Below the pieces are notes generated by a model. That model made no database searches. It had not been told where the DNA came from and saw only the letters and a program-made list of their open reading frames with translations. A stretch of 64,000 nucleotides of DNA from Peptostreptococcus sp. MV1 (GTDB lineage Bacteria; Bacillota; Clostridia; Peptostreptococcales; Peptostreptococcaceae), in the NCBI RefSeq assembly GCF_000758885.1, contig NZ_JRNB01000119.1:1-64000 (forward strand). The letters run 5' to 3'. Both the position numbers and the translations under genes were made by a program. Of the stretch, positions 1 to 9,693 are shown piece by piece (position 1 is the first letter of the stretch; each line of letters opens with the position of its first letter).

Positions 1-321
1 TCTTGATATAGGCTGTGACCAGATGATAGCCTATCAGACAGGCTAAGTAAATCTATTAAAATTTCTTTTGTATTAGTCCATTTTTTATAGGTTGATTATA
101 CAATCAACCCTATATAATTAATCTTATAAAGAATTAAAAAAGTGTTTTATTAAAAACACGAAAATAATTAGAATAAGTGTTGACACTCAAGATGAAAAGA
201 TATATAATTGAATTAAAGAAATATTTGTGATTTTAAAAAGGCACATATAAATATCTCGGATTAAGCAATATATATTGGATTATTAAATAATATAATTATA
301 TTATATAAAGAAGGTGATAGC
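1..321. other. Left flank of the restriction island, no complete gene
   Basis: No full gene is visible. One frame stays open from base 2 to a TAA at 44-46 and would encode the last 14 residues of a protein ending IAYQTG; this is too short to identify. A GTGTTTT/AAAACAC hairpin at 142-159 is preceded by an A-run, so it could terminate transcription entering on the minus strand. A consensus promoter lies at 180-208. GGTTGATT/AATCAACC arms at 90-109 form a small palindrome. Confidence 0.5.
180..208 (+). promoter_or_regulatory. Perfect consensus sigma-A promoter before the half-hsdS gene
   Basis: TTGACA at 180-185 and TATAAT at 203-208 are separated by exactly 17 bases. A perfect 12-bp palindrome, AGTGTTGACACT (176-187), overlaps the -35 box and could be an operator. 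Transcription would begin near 215, giving a leader of about 105 bases before the ATG at 322. The role in driving the restriction operon is inferred from position. Confidence 0.7.
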
Positions 322-906
322 ATGAAAAAATATAAAAGACTAGAAGAATTAGTAAATATAAGGAGTGGTAGTCCTCAATTTAGGATTGATGAAACCACGG
401 ACCAGTCAGCACCAGTATATAACTTTTATGGTCAGTCGGAGATCTATGAAGATTTGTCTGGAATTTCATCTATGAATGATGATGTTCAGAAAAAAATTAT
501 TAGGACATTTGACAGGGTGATGACTTTAAATGAAGGAGATTTAGTCTTTAGTTTAATATCAGGAACTGCATCAATAGTTAGCGGCAAAAATAAAGGTTAT
601 ATGTGTACACAGAATTACCTTGTTCTTAATCCTAACGAAAAAGTGGATAGTAAATATTTGATATATCTATTAAATGAAGATAAAAGCATACAAAGACAGT
701 TACAGATGGGGCTTCAAGGATCAACTGTACTAAAATACAGTATAAAGCAAGTTAGAGAACTAAGAATAGTTAAGCTTCCAGGGCTTCATATTCAAAAAAT
801 AATAGGTGATATATATTTAAAGCAGCTAAAACTATCCGCATTAAAAAAAAGGGTGATAGAATATGAAAAAATGATGCTGATGGAGAAGCTTAGAACATAC
901 AAGTAA
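322..906 (+). CDS. Orphan half-length type I specificity (HsdS-like) protein
   Basis: The 194-residue protein has one target-recognition-domain fold. It opens with KRLEELVNIRSG, contains a QNYLVL segment, then GLQGSTVLKYSIKQVRELRI, which resembles the end of an HsdS target-recognition domain, and finishes with a helical segment (about 155-194). Full HsdS proteins have two such units and about 400 residues, so this is a half-subunit. Half-subunits in some type I systems act as dimers, but whether this one does cannot be seen. It lacks the repeat sequences that bound the recombining cassettes downstream, so it is probably not part of the shuffle. An RBS (GAAGGTGAT) precedes the ATG. Function at family level is fairly secure; activity is unknown. 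Confidence 0.7.
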   Translation: MKKYKRLEELVNIRSGSPQFRIDETTDQSAPVYNFYGQSEIYEDLSGISSMNDDVQKKIIRTFDRVMTLNEGDLVFSLISGTASIVSGKNKGYMCTQNYLVLNPNEKVDSKYLIYLLNEDKSIQRQLQMGLQGSTVLKYSIKQVRELRIVKLPGLHIQKIIGDIYLKQLKLSALKKRVIEYEKMMLMEKLRTYK

Positions 907-974
907 TTCAATACGTTGTCAAATAAGTGTGTAAAACTTAAGATGATTCAAATAGTAAAACAGGAGGATATAAT

Positions 975-3900
975 ATGGATGAATTGACATTTGAAAAAAA
1001 TCTCATAAGCTATATTTCAAAAGGTATTGTTTGTAACAATAAAATTTTTGATAGTGCTACTGAAGAAAAATTGAACACAGAAAAGCAATCAAAATTAAAA
1101 CAAGAATTGTATAATAGTGGCAAAATTTGCGATAAACTGGAACCATATGATATACAACAAAGATATGGATTTAAATCTAATTTATGGACATACATGCCAA
1201 CTATAAAAACTACAGAAGATTTGTGGATGAATTTTAAATCTATATTAGAAAGTCACAATTATGGGCCTTTAGAAGGTAAAAAACTTAGCGATAATGAATT
1301 CAATCAAGTAAAGTCGATAATATCAGCGATTAGAACACCATACGAAGCAGGCCAGTTCTTATATGGATATAATGGTGTATCACAGGTAAATGTAGATTTA
1401 GATAGTGGTAAACACGCAATCTTAACCGTATTTGACCAGAGACAGGTTGGGGCAGGAGAGACTGTATACCAGGTTGTAAATCAGATACAAAGGCCAGCAA
1501 AGAGACCAGGCATGAAGAAGAGGATCTTTGACACAACTCTATTGATAAATGGATTACCTATTATACAGATAGAAGAAAAAAAGGATGGCAGAGATGTAAA
1601 TGAAGCTTTGAATCAGATGCACCAGTATATAGACGAGGGACAGTATACAGATATTTTTTCGACCCTACAGATATTAGTAGGTATGACACCAAATAATACC
1701 AAGTACATGGCAAATACAACATCTGATAAATTTAATAAAGACTTTGCATTTAACTGGCAGAGAAAAGAAGATAATAATCCTGTCAGAGGATGGCAAGAGT
1801 TTGCAGACTCGATGCTGACTATACCAATGGCCCATCAAATGGCGACAAACTATATGATCCTAGACGGTACAAAAAACAAAGAATCCTTAAAAGTCATGAG
1901 GTCATATCAGGTATATGCAACACAAAATGCTATTAATGCTATCAAACATGCCGATTTTAACTTTGGTACAAATAAGTTGGGATATATATGGCATACTACA
2001 GGCTCAGGTAAAACGATTACCAGCTTTAAGACTGCTTGGCTGGCCAATAGACTTTCTAATATAGATAAGGTGGTATTTGTAGTAGATAGGATAGCCCTTA
2101 CCAAGCAAACTTTAGATAGCTATATGGCCTATGATCCGGACTATTCAACAACAGACAACTCAAAATCATCTGCAGTTATGGATACCGAAAACACGGGTGA
2201 GCTTAGCAGAAAATTAAAGTCAAAGGAAGGTGGAATAATAGTCACATCAGTTCAAAAATTACATAAGTTGGTCCAGAGGTCGGGCTTTAAATCTCCTGAT
2301 AGGAATATTCTTTTTGTTGTGGATGAGGCGCATAGGTCAACTGGTGGAGAAAGCTTTGACGCTATACAAAAAGCCTTTAAAAAAGCTGCTTGGATAGGGT
2401 ATACGGGAACACCAATGTTTGATAATAAATCTAAAGGACTTAGGACGCAGGATATCTTTGGAGAATTATTGCATGCCTACACAATTAAAGAAGCTATAAA
2501 AGACAAGAATGTACTAGGATTTAAGGTTGACTTTGAAACAACAATAGACGAGAAAGAAATGAAGGAAAAGTATCTGCCAAGCTTCTATGCGGACCAACAC
2601 CCCAAATGGAGAGAAGATCAGATAAAGAAAAAGATAGATAATATTGGTCCAGAAGATATGGATGATGCAGTAGAAGCCAGCTTCTACGATGAAAACTATG
2701 ACCATGTCAAATTAGTTGTAGAAGATATATTTAAAAACTGGAGAAATAGGTCCAATGACTTCAAGTATAATGCTATGTTGACTACACATGTGGGTGGTAA
2801 TAAGGCGTCTATACCTATGGCCGTAATGTATTATGATGAGTTTCAAAGGGTAAATGAGGAAAGGCGATCAAAAAATTTATTTACTTTAAAAGTTGGTATA
2901 ACATTTAGCATAAATAATACTAATAATGATCAAATGCTGAAAACCAACCAAGATTTAACAAGGATAATTGAAAATTATAATACGGAATTTGGTACAGAAT
3001 TCGGTTTAGATGATGTGACAGGCTATACTCAGGACCTAACAATGAGATTAAAAAAGGCTTCATCTGATGGGAAAAATTTAGATCTAGTAATAGTGGTAGA
3101 TCAATTGTTAACAGGTTTTGATGCCCCTGAAATGAATACATTGTACGTTGATAGAACCCTAAAAGGAGCTGGCTTAATTCAGGCTTATTCTAGGACAAAT
3201 AGAATACATAATATGCAAGATAAGCCTTGGGGAAGAATTGTAAACTACAGATGGCCAGCTTATAACGAAAAATTAATGAAAGAGGCTCTTGCCATATACT
3301 CTGAAAAAACGTCTGCTGATTTAAAAAAGACTACGAGAGAGTTGGTAGATGATGATGGAATACTTGCTAAGGAATTTAACACTGTATTTAAAGAGGTTAA
3401 GGAAATAGTAGATAAGCTAGCGGATATGACTAGTGAGTTTATAGAGTTACCGGCTTCTGAAAACAAAAAAGAAGAAATGTTTGGCTTGTTGAGAAAATAC
3501 AATATGGGAATGGCTAAGTTAAAACAATATGATCCAGAAAAAACCAAGGATGGTCAGGAGATTGGTTTCGATTATGATAGGCCAGAAGCGCTACTAGAAG
3601 CATTGGGAATGACATCAGATCAAGAAATACAGCTTACAACAGTTTTGGCAAATGAATTAAAGCAAGAGTTAGCTAAGATAAAGAAAGTCTCAATATACCA
3701 ATTGGAGTTAAAGATGACCCATGTAAAAGAGATAAGCGTAAACTATGACTATTTAAATGAGTTAGTAGCTGATTTATTAAATCAGATACACGAAAACAAG
3801 AAGGACGAGGCTGAAGATACTAGAAATAGCTTATACAAATTTGCAGACGGAATGGATGATAGAATATATGCTAAGAAAATAAAAAATGCTACAGATGCTA

Positions 3901-4268
3901 TTTATAATGGTGAATACCCACCAGAAGGCAGCCATTTTAAATATCCTGCCAAGCCTGAGAAGAGTAACCAATTTATAAATCAGGCCAATGAAGCCAGTGT
4001 AGAAAAGAAATTGCTGGATTTCAGGATTAAGTGGGGATTGGTAGATATAATATCTAAGGAAGACATGAGTAGTATGATAAATTCTCATAGGTATGGACAG
4101 GATGATTTAGATGATGCCAATATGGTCACTATGATCTTGACAGAGTCTAGCAATAAGTATAAGACTTTAGCCTATGATGAAAGCATAAAGTCAATGTCAA
4201 AGATAAAGTACAGAAAAGAGCTAAGATTTGCTCTAAAAAGTATTGCAGATGATATTGTGGGAGAATAG
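975..4268 (+). CDS. hsdR: Type I restriction endonuclease subunit R
   Basis: The 1,097-residue protein is the motor and nuclease subunit of a type I restriction enzyme. It translocates DNA with ATP and cleaves far from the recognition site when HsdM and HsdS find unmethylated DNA. The N-terminal nuclease core shows a PD-ExK-like segment ending IQIEEKK near residue 198. The SF2 helicase part has a Walker A motif, TTGSGKT (about 341-347), a DEAH box near 449 and a later [19 protein letters not shown] segment. The length is normal for the family. Translation begins at an ATG behind AGGAGGATATA. The stop lies two bases before the fic start, so the genes are co-transcribed. The C-terminal third probably docks onto the methylase complex. 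Confidence 0.95.
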   Translation: MDELTFEKNLISYISKGIVCNNKIFDSATEEKLNTEKQSKLKQELYNSGKICDKLEPYDIQQRYGFKSNLWTYMPTIKTTEDLWMNFKSILESHNYGPLEGKKLSDNEFNQVKSIISAIRTPYEAGQFLYGYNGVSQVNVDLDSGKHAILTVFDQRQVGAGETVYQVVNQIQRPAKRPGMKKRIFDTTLLINGLPIIQIEEKKDGRDVNEALNQMHQYIDEGQYTDIFSTLQILVGMTPNNTKYMANTTSDKFNKDFAFNWQRKEDNNPVRGWQEFADSMLTIPMAHQMATNYMILDGTKNKESLKVMRSYQVYATQNAINAIKHADFNFGTNKLGYIWHTTGSGKTITSFKTAWLANRLSNIDKVVFVVDRIALTKQTLDSYMAYDPDYSTTDNSKSSAVMDTENTGELSRKLKSKEGGIIVTSVQKLHKLVQRSGFKSPDRNILFVVDEAHRSTGGESFDAIQKAFKKAAWIGYTGTPMFDNKSKGLRTQDIFGELLHAYTIKEAIKDKNVLGFKVDFETTIDEKEMKEKYLPSFYADQHPKWREDQIKKKIDNIGPEDMDDAVEASFYDENYDHVKLVVEDIFKNWRNRSNDFKYNAMLTTHVGGNKASIPMAVMYYDEFQRVNEERRSKNLFTLKVGITFSINNTNNDQMLKTNQDLTRIIENYNTEFGTEFGLDDVTGYTQDLTMRLKKASSDGKNLDLVIVVDQLLTGFDAPEMNTLYVDRTLKGAGLIQAYSRTNRIHNMQDKPWGRIVNYRWPAYNEKLMKEALAIYSEKTSADLKKTTRELVDDDGILAKEFNTVFKEVKEIVDKLADMTSEFIELPASENKKEEMFGLLRKYNMGMAKLKQYDPEKTKDGQEIGFDYDRPEALLEALGMTSDQEIQLTTVLANELKQELAKIKKVSIYQLELKMTHVKEISVNYDYLNELVADLLNQIHENKKDEAEDTRNSLYKFADGMDDRIYAKKIKNATDAIYNGEYPPEGSHFKYPAKPEKSNQFINQANEASVEKKLLDFRIKWGLVDIISKEDMSSMINSHRYGQDDLDDANMVTMILTESSNKYKTLAYDESIKSMSKIKYRKELRFALKSIADDIVGE

Positions 4269-4270
4269 TC

Positions 4271-4879
4271 ATGGTATTAGAAAATAAGTTAAATATAAGT
4301 AGTGATTTAGAACTTAATAAGCTCGAAGAAAAAATAAGCAAAAGCAAGGCACTAGACATGTTCGAAAGCGGAAAAATCAAGCAAATTGAAGTTGGCACAT
4401 TTAAAGGTTTATCCCAGATTCATAAATATCTATTTGAAGATATATACGATTTTGCAGGTCAAATAAGAGGAGTAAATATATCCAAGGGGAATTTTAGGTT
4501 TGCACCTATAATGTACCTTGAAGAGGCTCTCAACAAAATCGATCAAATGTCACAATCGAATTTTGATGAAATAATAGAAAAATATGTGGAAATGAATGTG
4601 GCCCATCCATTTAGAGAAGGTAATGGCAGGAGTATGAGAATTTGGCTGGACTGTATACTAAAAAAGGAACTAGGTCTAGTGGTCGATTGGAGTATTGTCG
4701 ATAAGCAAGATTATCTATTGGCCATGGAAAGAAGTCCAGTTAAGGATATAGAGATTAAATATTTGTTAAAAGCTGCCTTGACAGATAGGGTAGATGATAG
4801 AGAAATCTATATGAAGGGTATAGATGCTAGCTATGGATATGAAGGTTATAGTGAGTATAAGGCTAGTGAACTTAGGTAA
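4271..4879 (+). CDS. Fic-family protein inside the type I operon
   Basis: The 202-residue protein carries the Fic signature HPFREGNGR at 112-120. Its catalytic His and phosphate-binding loop normally transfer AMP, or a related group, from a nucleotide to a hydroxyl on a target protein. Near the C-terminus the sequence SYGYEG (187-192) matches the (S/T)xxxE(G/N) inhibitory motif of class III Fic proteins, in which the glutamate blocks productive ATP binding in cis. This suggests a self-restrained AMP-transferase. It starts two bases after hsdR and ends just before hsdS, so it is co-expressed with the restriction genes. Fic genes are known passengers of type I loci, but their target there is not settled. 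The family call is firm; target and role are unknown. Confidence 0.9.
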   Translation: MVLENKLNISSDLELNKLEEKISKSKALDMFESGKIKQIEVGTFKGLSQIHKYLFEDIYDFAGQIRGVNISKGNFRFAPIMYLEEALNKIDQMSQSNFDEIIEKYVEMNVAHPFREGNGRSMRIWLDCILKKELGLVVDWSIVDKQDYLLAMERSPVKDIEIKYLLKAALTDRVDDREIYMKGIDASYGYEGYSEYKASELR

Positions 4880-4894
4880 GGAGGAGTGTATTTT

Positions 4895-6052
4895 ATGAAA
4901 GATAAGGAAGTTAGGAAGGTTCCCAAGCTACGTTTTCCTGGATTTACGGATGATTGGGAACAGTGTAAGTTGGGTGAACTTGCCGTTTTCAACCCTAAAG
5001 AGGAAATTCCCGATGTGTTTGAATATGTTGACCTTGAGTCGGTAGTTGGTACTCAGATGTTGTCTCATAGAACTGAGGAGAAAGCAATCGCACCGTCCAG
5101 AGCGCAGAGGTTAGCTCATACAGGAGACTTGTTCTATCAGACTGTTAGACCGTATCAAAAAAACAATTATCTATTTGAAAAGACTGATAAACACTATGTT
5201 TTTTCAACGGGATATGCTCAGTTGCGTCCATTCATAGATGGTTACTTTTTACTCAGCCTTGTTCAGAACGGACAGTTCGTTAAAACTGTTTTGGATAACT
5301 GTACTGGAACAAGTTACCCAGCAATTAACGCAAATGACTTGGCAGAAATTGAGGTGTTCTCACCGAAAGATGAACAAGAACACCATCAAATCGGAACATA
5401 CTTCCGCAACCTCGACAACCTTATCACCCTTCATCAGCGTAAGTTGGAAAACTTGAAAAATCTGAAAAAAGGCCTACTTCAAAAAATGTTTCCTAAAAAT
5501 GGTGAAAAGGTACCAGAGCTAAGATTTCCAGGATTTACTGACGATTGGGAACAGCGTAAGTTGGGAGATATGTTATTGTGTGAGTTTAAGGGAAGAGCTA
5601 AACTTGAAAATGTTGGATATAAAAGTAAATATTTAGATGCAAACTATCTTAATGGTGGAAAATTAATTTATGTGGATAGTGAGTCTGACGTAAATAAAAA
5701 TGACATTATTATATTATGGGATGGTTCACAAGCAGGTGCTGTATATTATGGATTTGAGGGGGCGTTAGGAAGCACATTGAAGGCATTCACTCCTCTTGAG
5801 TCAGGTGAATTTATTTTTCAACAATTAAAGAGAGATCAACAAATAATCTTTGATAAATTTAGAACTCCTAATATACCACATGTTATAAAAACATTTACAG
5901 ATGAATTTATAATAAGTAGGACAGATATAAAAGAGCAAGAAAAAATATCAGAATTTTTTAGGAATATAGATAACCTTATTACCCTTCACCAGCGTAAGTT
6001 AGAGCATTTGCAGATGCAGAAAAAAGGTTTATTACAGCAGATGTTCGTATAA
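4895..6052 (+). CDS. hsdS: Type I specificity subunit S, expressed copy
   Basis: The 385-residue protein has two target-recognition domains. Each is introduced by the same conserved segment (LRFPGFTDDWEQ followed by KLG) and closed by NLITLHQRKLE and a helical spacer ending KKGLLQ. These duplicated segments are the DNA repeats at which the recombinase can act. The two domains (about 30-175 and 230-355) differ in sequence, so the site is bipartite. ATG 4895 was chosen over an upstream in-frame GTG at 4886 because AAGGAGGAG at 4878-4886 is correctly spaced for the ATG and covers the GTG. The gene lies between fic and hsdM, whereas hsdS usually follows hsdM. The second domain is the one that inverted cassette exchange would replace most simply. 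Confidence 0.93.
   Translation: MKDKEVRKVPKLRFPGFTDDWEQCKLGELAVFNPKEEIPDVFEYVDLESVVGTQMLSHRTEEKAIAPSRAQRLAHTGDLFYQTVRPYQKNNYLFEKTDKHYVFSTGYAQLRPFIDGYFLLSLVQNGQFVKTVLDNCTGTSYPAINANDLAEIEVFSPKDEQEHHQIGTYFRNLDNLITLHQRKLENLKNLKKGLLQKMFPKNGEKVPELRFPGFTDDWEQRKLGDMLLCEFKGRAKLENVGYKSKYLDANYLNGGKLIYVDSESDVNKNDIIILWDGSQAGAVYYGFEGALGSTLKAFTPLESGEFIFQQLKRDQQIIFDKFRTPNIPHVIKTFTDEFIISRTDIKEQEKISEFFRNIDNLITLHQRKLEHLQMQKKGLLQQMFV
4952..4974 (+). repeat. Recombination repeat, 5' type, copy 1
   Basis: This segment encodes DWEQCKLG at the head of target-recognition domain 1. It differs from the other copies by a T in the middle (CAGTG instead of CAGCG), which may make it a poorer recombination partner. Confidence 0.75.
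5414..5443 (+). repeat. Recombination repeat, 3' type, copy 1
   Basis: This segment encodes DNLITLHQRK at the end of target-recognition domain 1. It is close to the copies at 5972, 8199 and 9207 (minus strand), with a few third-position changes. Confidence 0.75.
5543..5571 (+). repeat. Recombination repeat, 5' type, copy 2
   Basis: The core TTGGGAACAGCGTAAGTTGG, read at the head of target-recognition domain 2, is identical in the two silent cassettes. Identity with the minus-strand copy runs for 27 bases (5545-5571 against 9720-9694). Confidence 0.85.
5972..5998 (+). repeat. Recombination repeat, 3' type, copy 2
   Basis: AACCTTATTACCCTTCACCA and the following seven bases close target-recognition domain 2. 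The + strand cassette copy at 8199-8225 differs by one base. Confidence 0.85.
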
Positions 6053-6083
6053 AAGCACATAAAATTAAGAATAGGAGATTAAC

Positions 6084-7694
6084 ATGGATAATAAAATACA
6101 ATCAATAACAAGCAAATTATGGGCTATGGCCAACGAACTGAGAGGAAATATGGATGCCTCAGAGTTTAAAAACTACATACTTTCATTTATGTTTTACAGG
6201 TATTTATCTGAACATCAGGAGAGATATCTTGCTGAAACAAATGTTTTGGAACCTAGAGAGGGCATGACGATAAACGATATATACATGGAAGAAGCCGTTG
6301 GAGAGGACTTAAACGATTATCTTGAGGAGATTGCTCTTAGTCTCGGCTATGCAATTGCTCCAGAAGACACATGGGAAAGTCTTTGTAATAAGATAAATGA
6401 CAGTAGTGTCATACCTAGTGACTATCAGAATATATTTGATAATTTTAATAATAATGTAAAATTAAATACCAATGCAGAAGAAGACTTTACAGGTGTGTTT
6501 AACGACATTAACCTAGGTGATTCAAGACTTGGAGCAACTACAACTGCTCGTGCCAAGGCTCTTAGTAATATTGTTAAGTTGGTTGATGAAATAGACTATA
6601 TGTCAGAAGATGGAAGAGATATACTTGGTGAAATATACGAGTATTTGATTGGTCAGTTTGCAGCTAGTGCAGGTAAAAAAGGTGGAGAATTCTATACTCC
6701 GCATCAGGTGAGCCAGATATTAGCCAGGATAGTGACTAGTGGCAGGAAAGAAACTAGTGAAAAATTTAGTCTATATGACCCGACTATGGGTTCAGGATCA
6801 CTTTTGTTGACTGTTAGAGATGCTTTGCCAGGTGGAGAAAAAACAGGTTCTATAGATTTTTATGGCCAGGAGTTAAATACAACTACTTATAACTTAGCTA
6901 GGATGAATTTGATGATGCATGGAGTAGAGTATAAGAATATGACTTTACACAATGCTGACACACTTGAAAATGACTGGCCAGATGGTCCAGATGATAAGGG
7001 GATTGATCGTCCGAGGTCATTTGATGCAGTAGTTGCTAACCCACCTTATTCAGCAAAATGGGACAACAGTGAGCGTAAATTAAAGGACCCTAGATTTTCG
7101 GAGTATGGCAAGTTGGCACCAGCTTCAAAGGCGGACTTTGCATTTATACTACATAGTTTATATCACTTAAAAGATACAGGTAAAATGGCCATAGTATTGC
7201 CGCATGGTGTATTATTTAGAGGAGCTGCAGAAGGAAAGATACGTAAGGTTCTCATAGAAAGTAAAAATTACCTAGACGCTGTTATAGGATTACCTTCAAA
7301 TTTATTCTATGGTACAGGTATACCAACGACTATACTTGTATTTAGAAAGGATAGGACAGCAAGAAATGTACATGATATTCTGTTTATAGATGCTAGTAAT
7401 GAGTTTGTCAAAGGAAAGAATCAGAATACACTAACAGATGAGATAATTGATAAGATAGTGACTACTTATGAAAAACGTGAAACTGTTGATAAATATTCAT
7501 ACCTTGCTAGTATGGAAGAGATAAAAGAAAATGACTACAATCTTAATATTCCAAGATATGTGGATACTTTTGAGGAAGAAGAACCAATAGACTTACTGGA
7601 AGTTGCCAGATTGTTGGAAGAAGACAACAGAGAAATTGCTAAGTTAGAAGCAGAAATCAACGAACAGTTGAAAATATTGGGATTGGAGTTATAA
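6084..7694 (+). CDS. hsdM: Type I modification methylase subunit M
   Basis: The 536-residue protein is the N6-adenine methylase subunit, which protects host DNA and forms the core of the restriction complex with HsdS. After an N-terminal helical domain (to about 155) it has the S-adenosylmethionine motif I DPTMGSGSLLL from residue 232 and the catalytic motif NPPY at 319-322. KKGGEFYTPHQVS, typical of HsdM, precedes motif I. The length is usual. An AGGAGA ribosome-binding site precedes the ATG, 31 bases after hsdS. A hairpin follows the stop codon. The gene lies between hsdS and the inverted cassette, so an inversion joining those two would also turn hsdM around. Confidence 0.96.
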   Translation: MDNKIQSITSKLWAMANELRGNMDASEFKNYILSFMFYRYLSEHQERYLAETNVLEPREGMTINDIYMEEAVGEDLNDYLEEIALSLGYAIAPEDTWESLCNKINDSSVIPSDYQNIFDNFNNNVKLNTNAEEDFTGVFNDINLGDSRLGATTTARAKALSNIVKLVDEIDYMSEDGRDILGEIYEYLIGQFAASAGKKGGEFYTPHQVSQILARIVTSGRKETSEKFSLYDPTMGSGSLLLTVRDALPGGEKTGSIDFYGQELNTTTYNLARMNLMMHGVEYKNMTLHNADTLENDWPDGPDDKGIDRPRSFDAVVANPPYSAKWDNSERKLKDPRFSEYGKLAPASKADFAFILHSLYHLKDTGKMAIVLPHGVLFRGAAEGKIRKVLIESKNYLDAVIGLPSNLFYGTGIPTTILVFRKDRTARNVHDILFIDASNEFVKGKNQNTLTDEIIDKIVTTYEKRETVDKYSYLASMEEIKENDYNLNIPRYVDTFEEEEPIDLLEVARLLEEDNREIAKLEAEINEQLKILGLEL

Positions 7695-7700
7695 AATTGT

Positions 7701-7727
7701 AGGGAAAGGCTATGCCTTTCCCTATTT
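7701..7727 (+). terminator. Hairpin after hsdM
   Basis: AGGGAAAGGC (7701-7710) pairs perfectly with GCCTTTCCCT (7714-7723) across a three-base loop. The T-run is weak (ATTT), so termination may be partial. It separates the operon from the silent cassette. Confidence 0.65.
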
Positions 7728-7736
7728 GGCTATCAA

Positions 7737-7758
7737 GATTGGGAACAGCGTAAGTTGG
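7737..7758 (+). repeat. Recombination repeat, 5' type, copy 3
   Basis: The shared core TTGGGAACAGCGTAAGTTGG sits at 7739-7758. The match ends at the first base after it, where the cassette becomes unique. Confidence 0.85.
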
Positions 7759-8198
7759 ATGAATGTTTTTACGAAAGAACTGAAAAACAGAGTACAGGGG
7801 AATTATTGTCAGTAACAATAGAAAATGGGGTAAGAAAATTCAGTGAATTATTAAAAAAGGATAATTCTAGTGAAGATAAATCGAATTATAAAAAAGTTTG
7901 CAAAGGTGACATTGCGTATAACTCTATGAGGATGTGGCAGGGAGCTTGTGGTAAATCAGATTATGATGGTTTAGTAAGTCCTGCATATACTGTATTAGTG
8001 GCAAAAATAAATGTAGATTCAAATTATATGGCATATATGTTTAAAACATATGATATGCTTGTTAAATTTCAAAGATTTTCGCAAGGAATGACATCGGATA
8101 CTTGGAATCTAAAATTTAATGCATTGAAAAAAATAGAATTATACATAGGTAGTTATAAAGAACAAAAAGAAATATGTAATATAATGGTGATGCTTGAC

Positions 8199-8225
8199 AA
8201 CCTTATTACCCTTCACCAGCGTGAG
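8199..8225 (+). repeat. Recombination repeat, 3' type, copy 3
   Basis: AACCTTATTACCCTTCACCA followed by GCGTGAG and a TAG stop. In the expressed hsdS the same place reads GCGTAAG and continues into the spacer. Confidence 0.85.
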
Positions 8226-8249
8226 TAGTTAAAATATTACACAATTTGT

Positions 8250-9185
8250 TTAACCTAAAGAAAGACCAGATAAGGATCTCATAACAATATCAATATCCTT
8301 ATTTTCCAGTTCCTGTATGATATGTAAGTAGGTTTTTTGCGTGGTGGCTATACTAGAGTGTCCTAGTCTGCGAGCAACGCTAGCTGTTGAAACTCCTGCA
8401 AATAACAGCAATGAGGCGTGTGTATGCCTTAATCCATGTAGGCTTATTACAGGGATTTTTGCCTTCTCACATCTACGTTTTAGTAGGCTATTAATCGTTG
8501 AATTGTAGACTGGTTTAATACCCACAAAAATAGGTTGATCATTTGGTAGACCTTTGATCAATTGCGAAAATTGAATTATGGTTTGCCAATCAAGATGAAT
8601 TTTCCTTACCGATGATTTGTTTTTTGTAGGCAGAAAACCTCCAACATATTTGTAGTCCCATGTTTTGTTTATTGATAAAACTTGCCTAGAAAAATCAAAG
8701 TCATTAGGAGTCAATGCAAGGGCTTCTGAAAATCTCATACCAGTTTTTGCAACAAGTAGGATAAACCAGTCCCAATTTAAGTGTCCATCTAATTCTAGAG
8801 AATCTAATAGTTTGTGCAGTTCGTACTGGTTTAGATATTTTTGTTTTTTGATACGTGGCTGTTTGCCTTTAATGATAACTTTTCTTGTAGGATCTCTATC
8901 AATGAGGCCATCGTCTACAGCATCGAGAATAGAAGATTTTAGCTGATGGTGGAAATCCATTGTAGTCTGCCTTTCGTGGTATATAGCGTAGTCATTGATC
9001 AACTTTTGATAGGCAATTCTGCTCATTTCACCAACTTCCAGATCTGGAATTAGTCTCTCCAGCCATGAATGGGTCATAAGGTATTTATTCATTGTAACTG
9101 CACGTATAGCACCTTCTTTGTAAATGTGTATCCACCTTCTATAATACTCATGAAATAGTTCGTTTCTCTTGTTATTAATATACAT
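8250..9185 (-). CDS. Tyrosine recombinase of the hsdS shuffle
   Basis: The 311-residue protein is a phage-integrase-family tyrosine recombinase. An N-terminal SAM-like core-binding domain (about 8-95) is followed by the catalytic domain with the expected residues: Arg151 (TGMRFSEAL), a Lys near 188-190, His250 and Arg253 (HGLRHTHAS), His276 (LGHSS) and the nucleophile Tyr286. The ATG is preceded on the minus strand by AGGGGGTAA. It lies between two silent hsdS cassettes, as in other phase-variable type I loci where a dedicated invertase switches target-recognition domains. Short inverted repeats bounding every domain are the likely substrates. The enzyme family is certain; its substrate is inferred from context. 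Confidence 0.93.
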   Translation of the reverse strand: MYINNKRNELFHEYYRRWIHIYKEGAIRAVTMNKYLMTHSWLERLIPDLEVGEMSRIAYQKLINDYAIYHERQTTMDFHHQLKSSILDAVDDGLIDRDPTRKVIIKGKQPRIKKQKYLNQYELHKLLDSLELDGHLNWDWFILLVAKTGMRFSEALALTPNDFDFSRQVLSINKTWDYKYVGGFLPTKNKSSVRKIHLDWQTIIQFSQLIKGLPNDQPIFVGIKPVYNSTINSLLKRRCEKAKIPVISLHGLRHTHASLLLFAGVSTASVARRLGHSSIATTQKTYLHIIQELENKDIDIVMRSLSGLSLG

Positions 9186-9206
9186 AATGTTACCCCCTTA
9201 AATCTA

Positions 9207-9233
9207 CTCACGCTGATGAAGGGTAATAATGTT
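9207..9233 (-). repeat. Recombination repeat, 3' type, copy 4
   Basis: On the minus strand this reads as the 3' repeat with two or three changes from the other copies and ends at a TAG stop codon. Confidence 0.8.
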
Positions 9234-9693
9234 ATCTAGATATTTGAAAAATTCACATATGCAATTCTGTTCGTTCGATGAGGGATAAAGCAAATCTACT
9301 TTCGTTAAATCTGAATTTCTAAGATGTACAACTGATTTTCCTTGTGCCCTCTTTGAGAGTTCTTTTTGTTGCCTTCCATTTGAAATTGTTAACGCTAGAA
9401 ATGTAGGGATAATACTTTCATTAACAGAAATAATGTTCAAATCTCCGCCAAGTATAATTCCGCTATTTTCAACTACTGAAGCTCTTGAAATATCACTTGC
9501 AGTTTCACCAGAGGCCGGCACAATAACTTCACCGCCTTTACTTAGCACTGAATTTGGCTTTTCTTTAACATAAGTATCTATGTTTCTGATAACAGTTTCA
9601 TAATTAGTATACAATCTACCATAAAGAATAATTGGTTGCCCATGTATAACTAGATCTGCTTTTGAATAACCATTCCCCTTAGAAAATTCTGAT

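Larger units (their letters stand above)
7737..8228 (+). pseudogene. Silent hsdS target-recognition cassette, + orientation
   Basis: This is one target-recognition domain without its own expression signals. It opens with the shared DWEQRKLD segment (repeat at 7737-7758), continues with a unique domain (ECFYERTEKQSTGE to KKIELYIGSY) and ends with DNLITLHQRE and a stop directly after the 3' repeat. An internal frame of 157 residues exists from an in-frame codon at 7755, but no ribosome-binding site is present and a hairpin lies upstream. It is therefore read as a storage cassette that gains expression when moved into hsdS. It lies in the same direction as hsdS, so it must first be flipped to exchange by inversion. 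Confidence 0.8.

Noticed and set aside
4886-4894. GTG start for hsdS
   Set aside because: It lies within the ribosome-binding site that is correctly spaced for ATG 4895.
7755-8228. Independent expressed hsdS gene
   Set aside because: No ribosome-binding site, a hairpin upstream, and a frame that begins inside the shared repeat; it is better read as a silent cassette.
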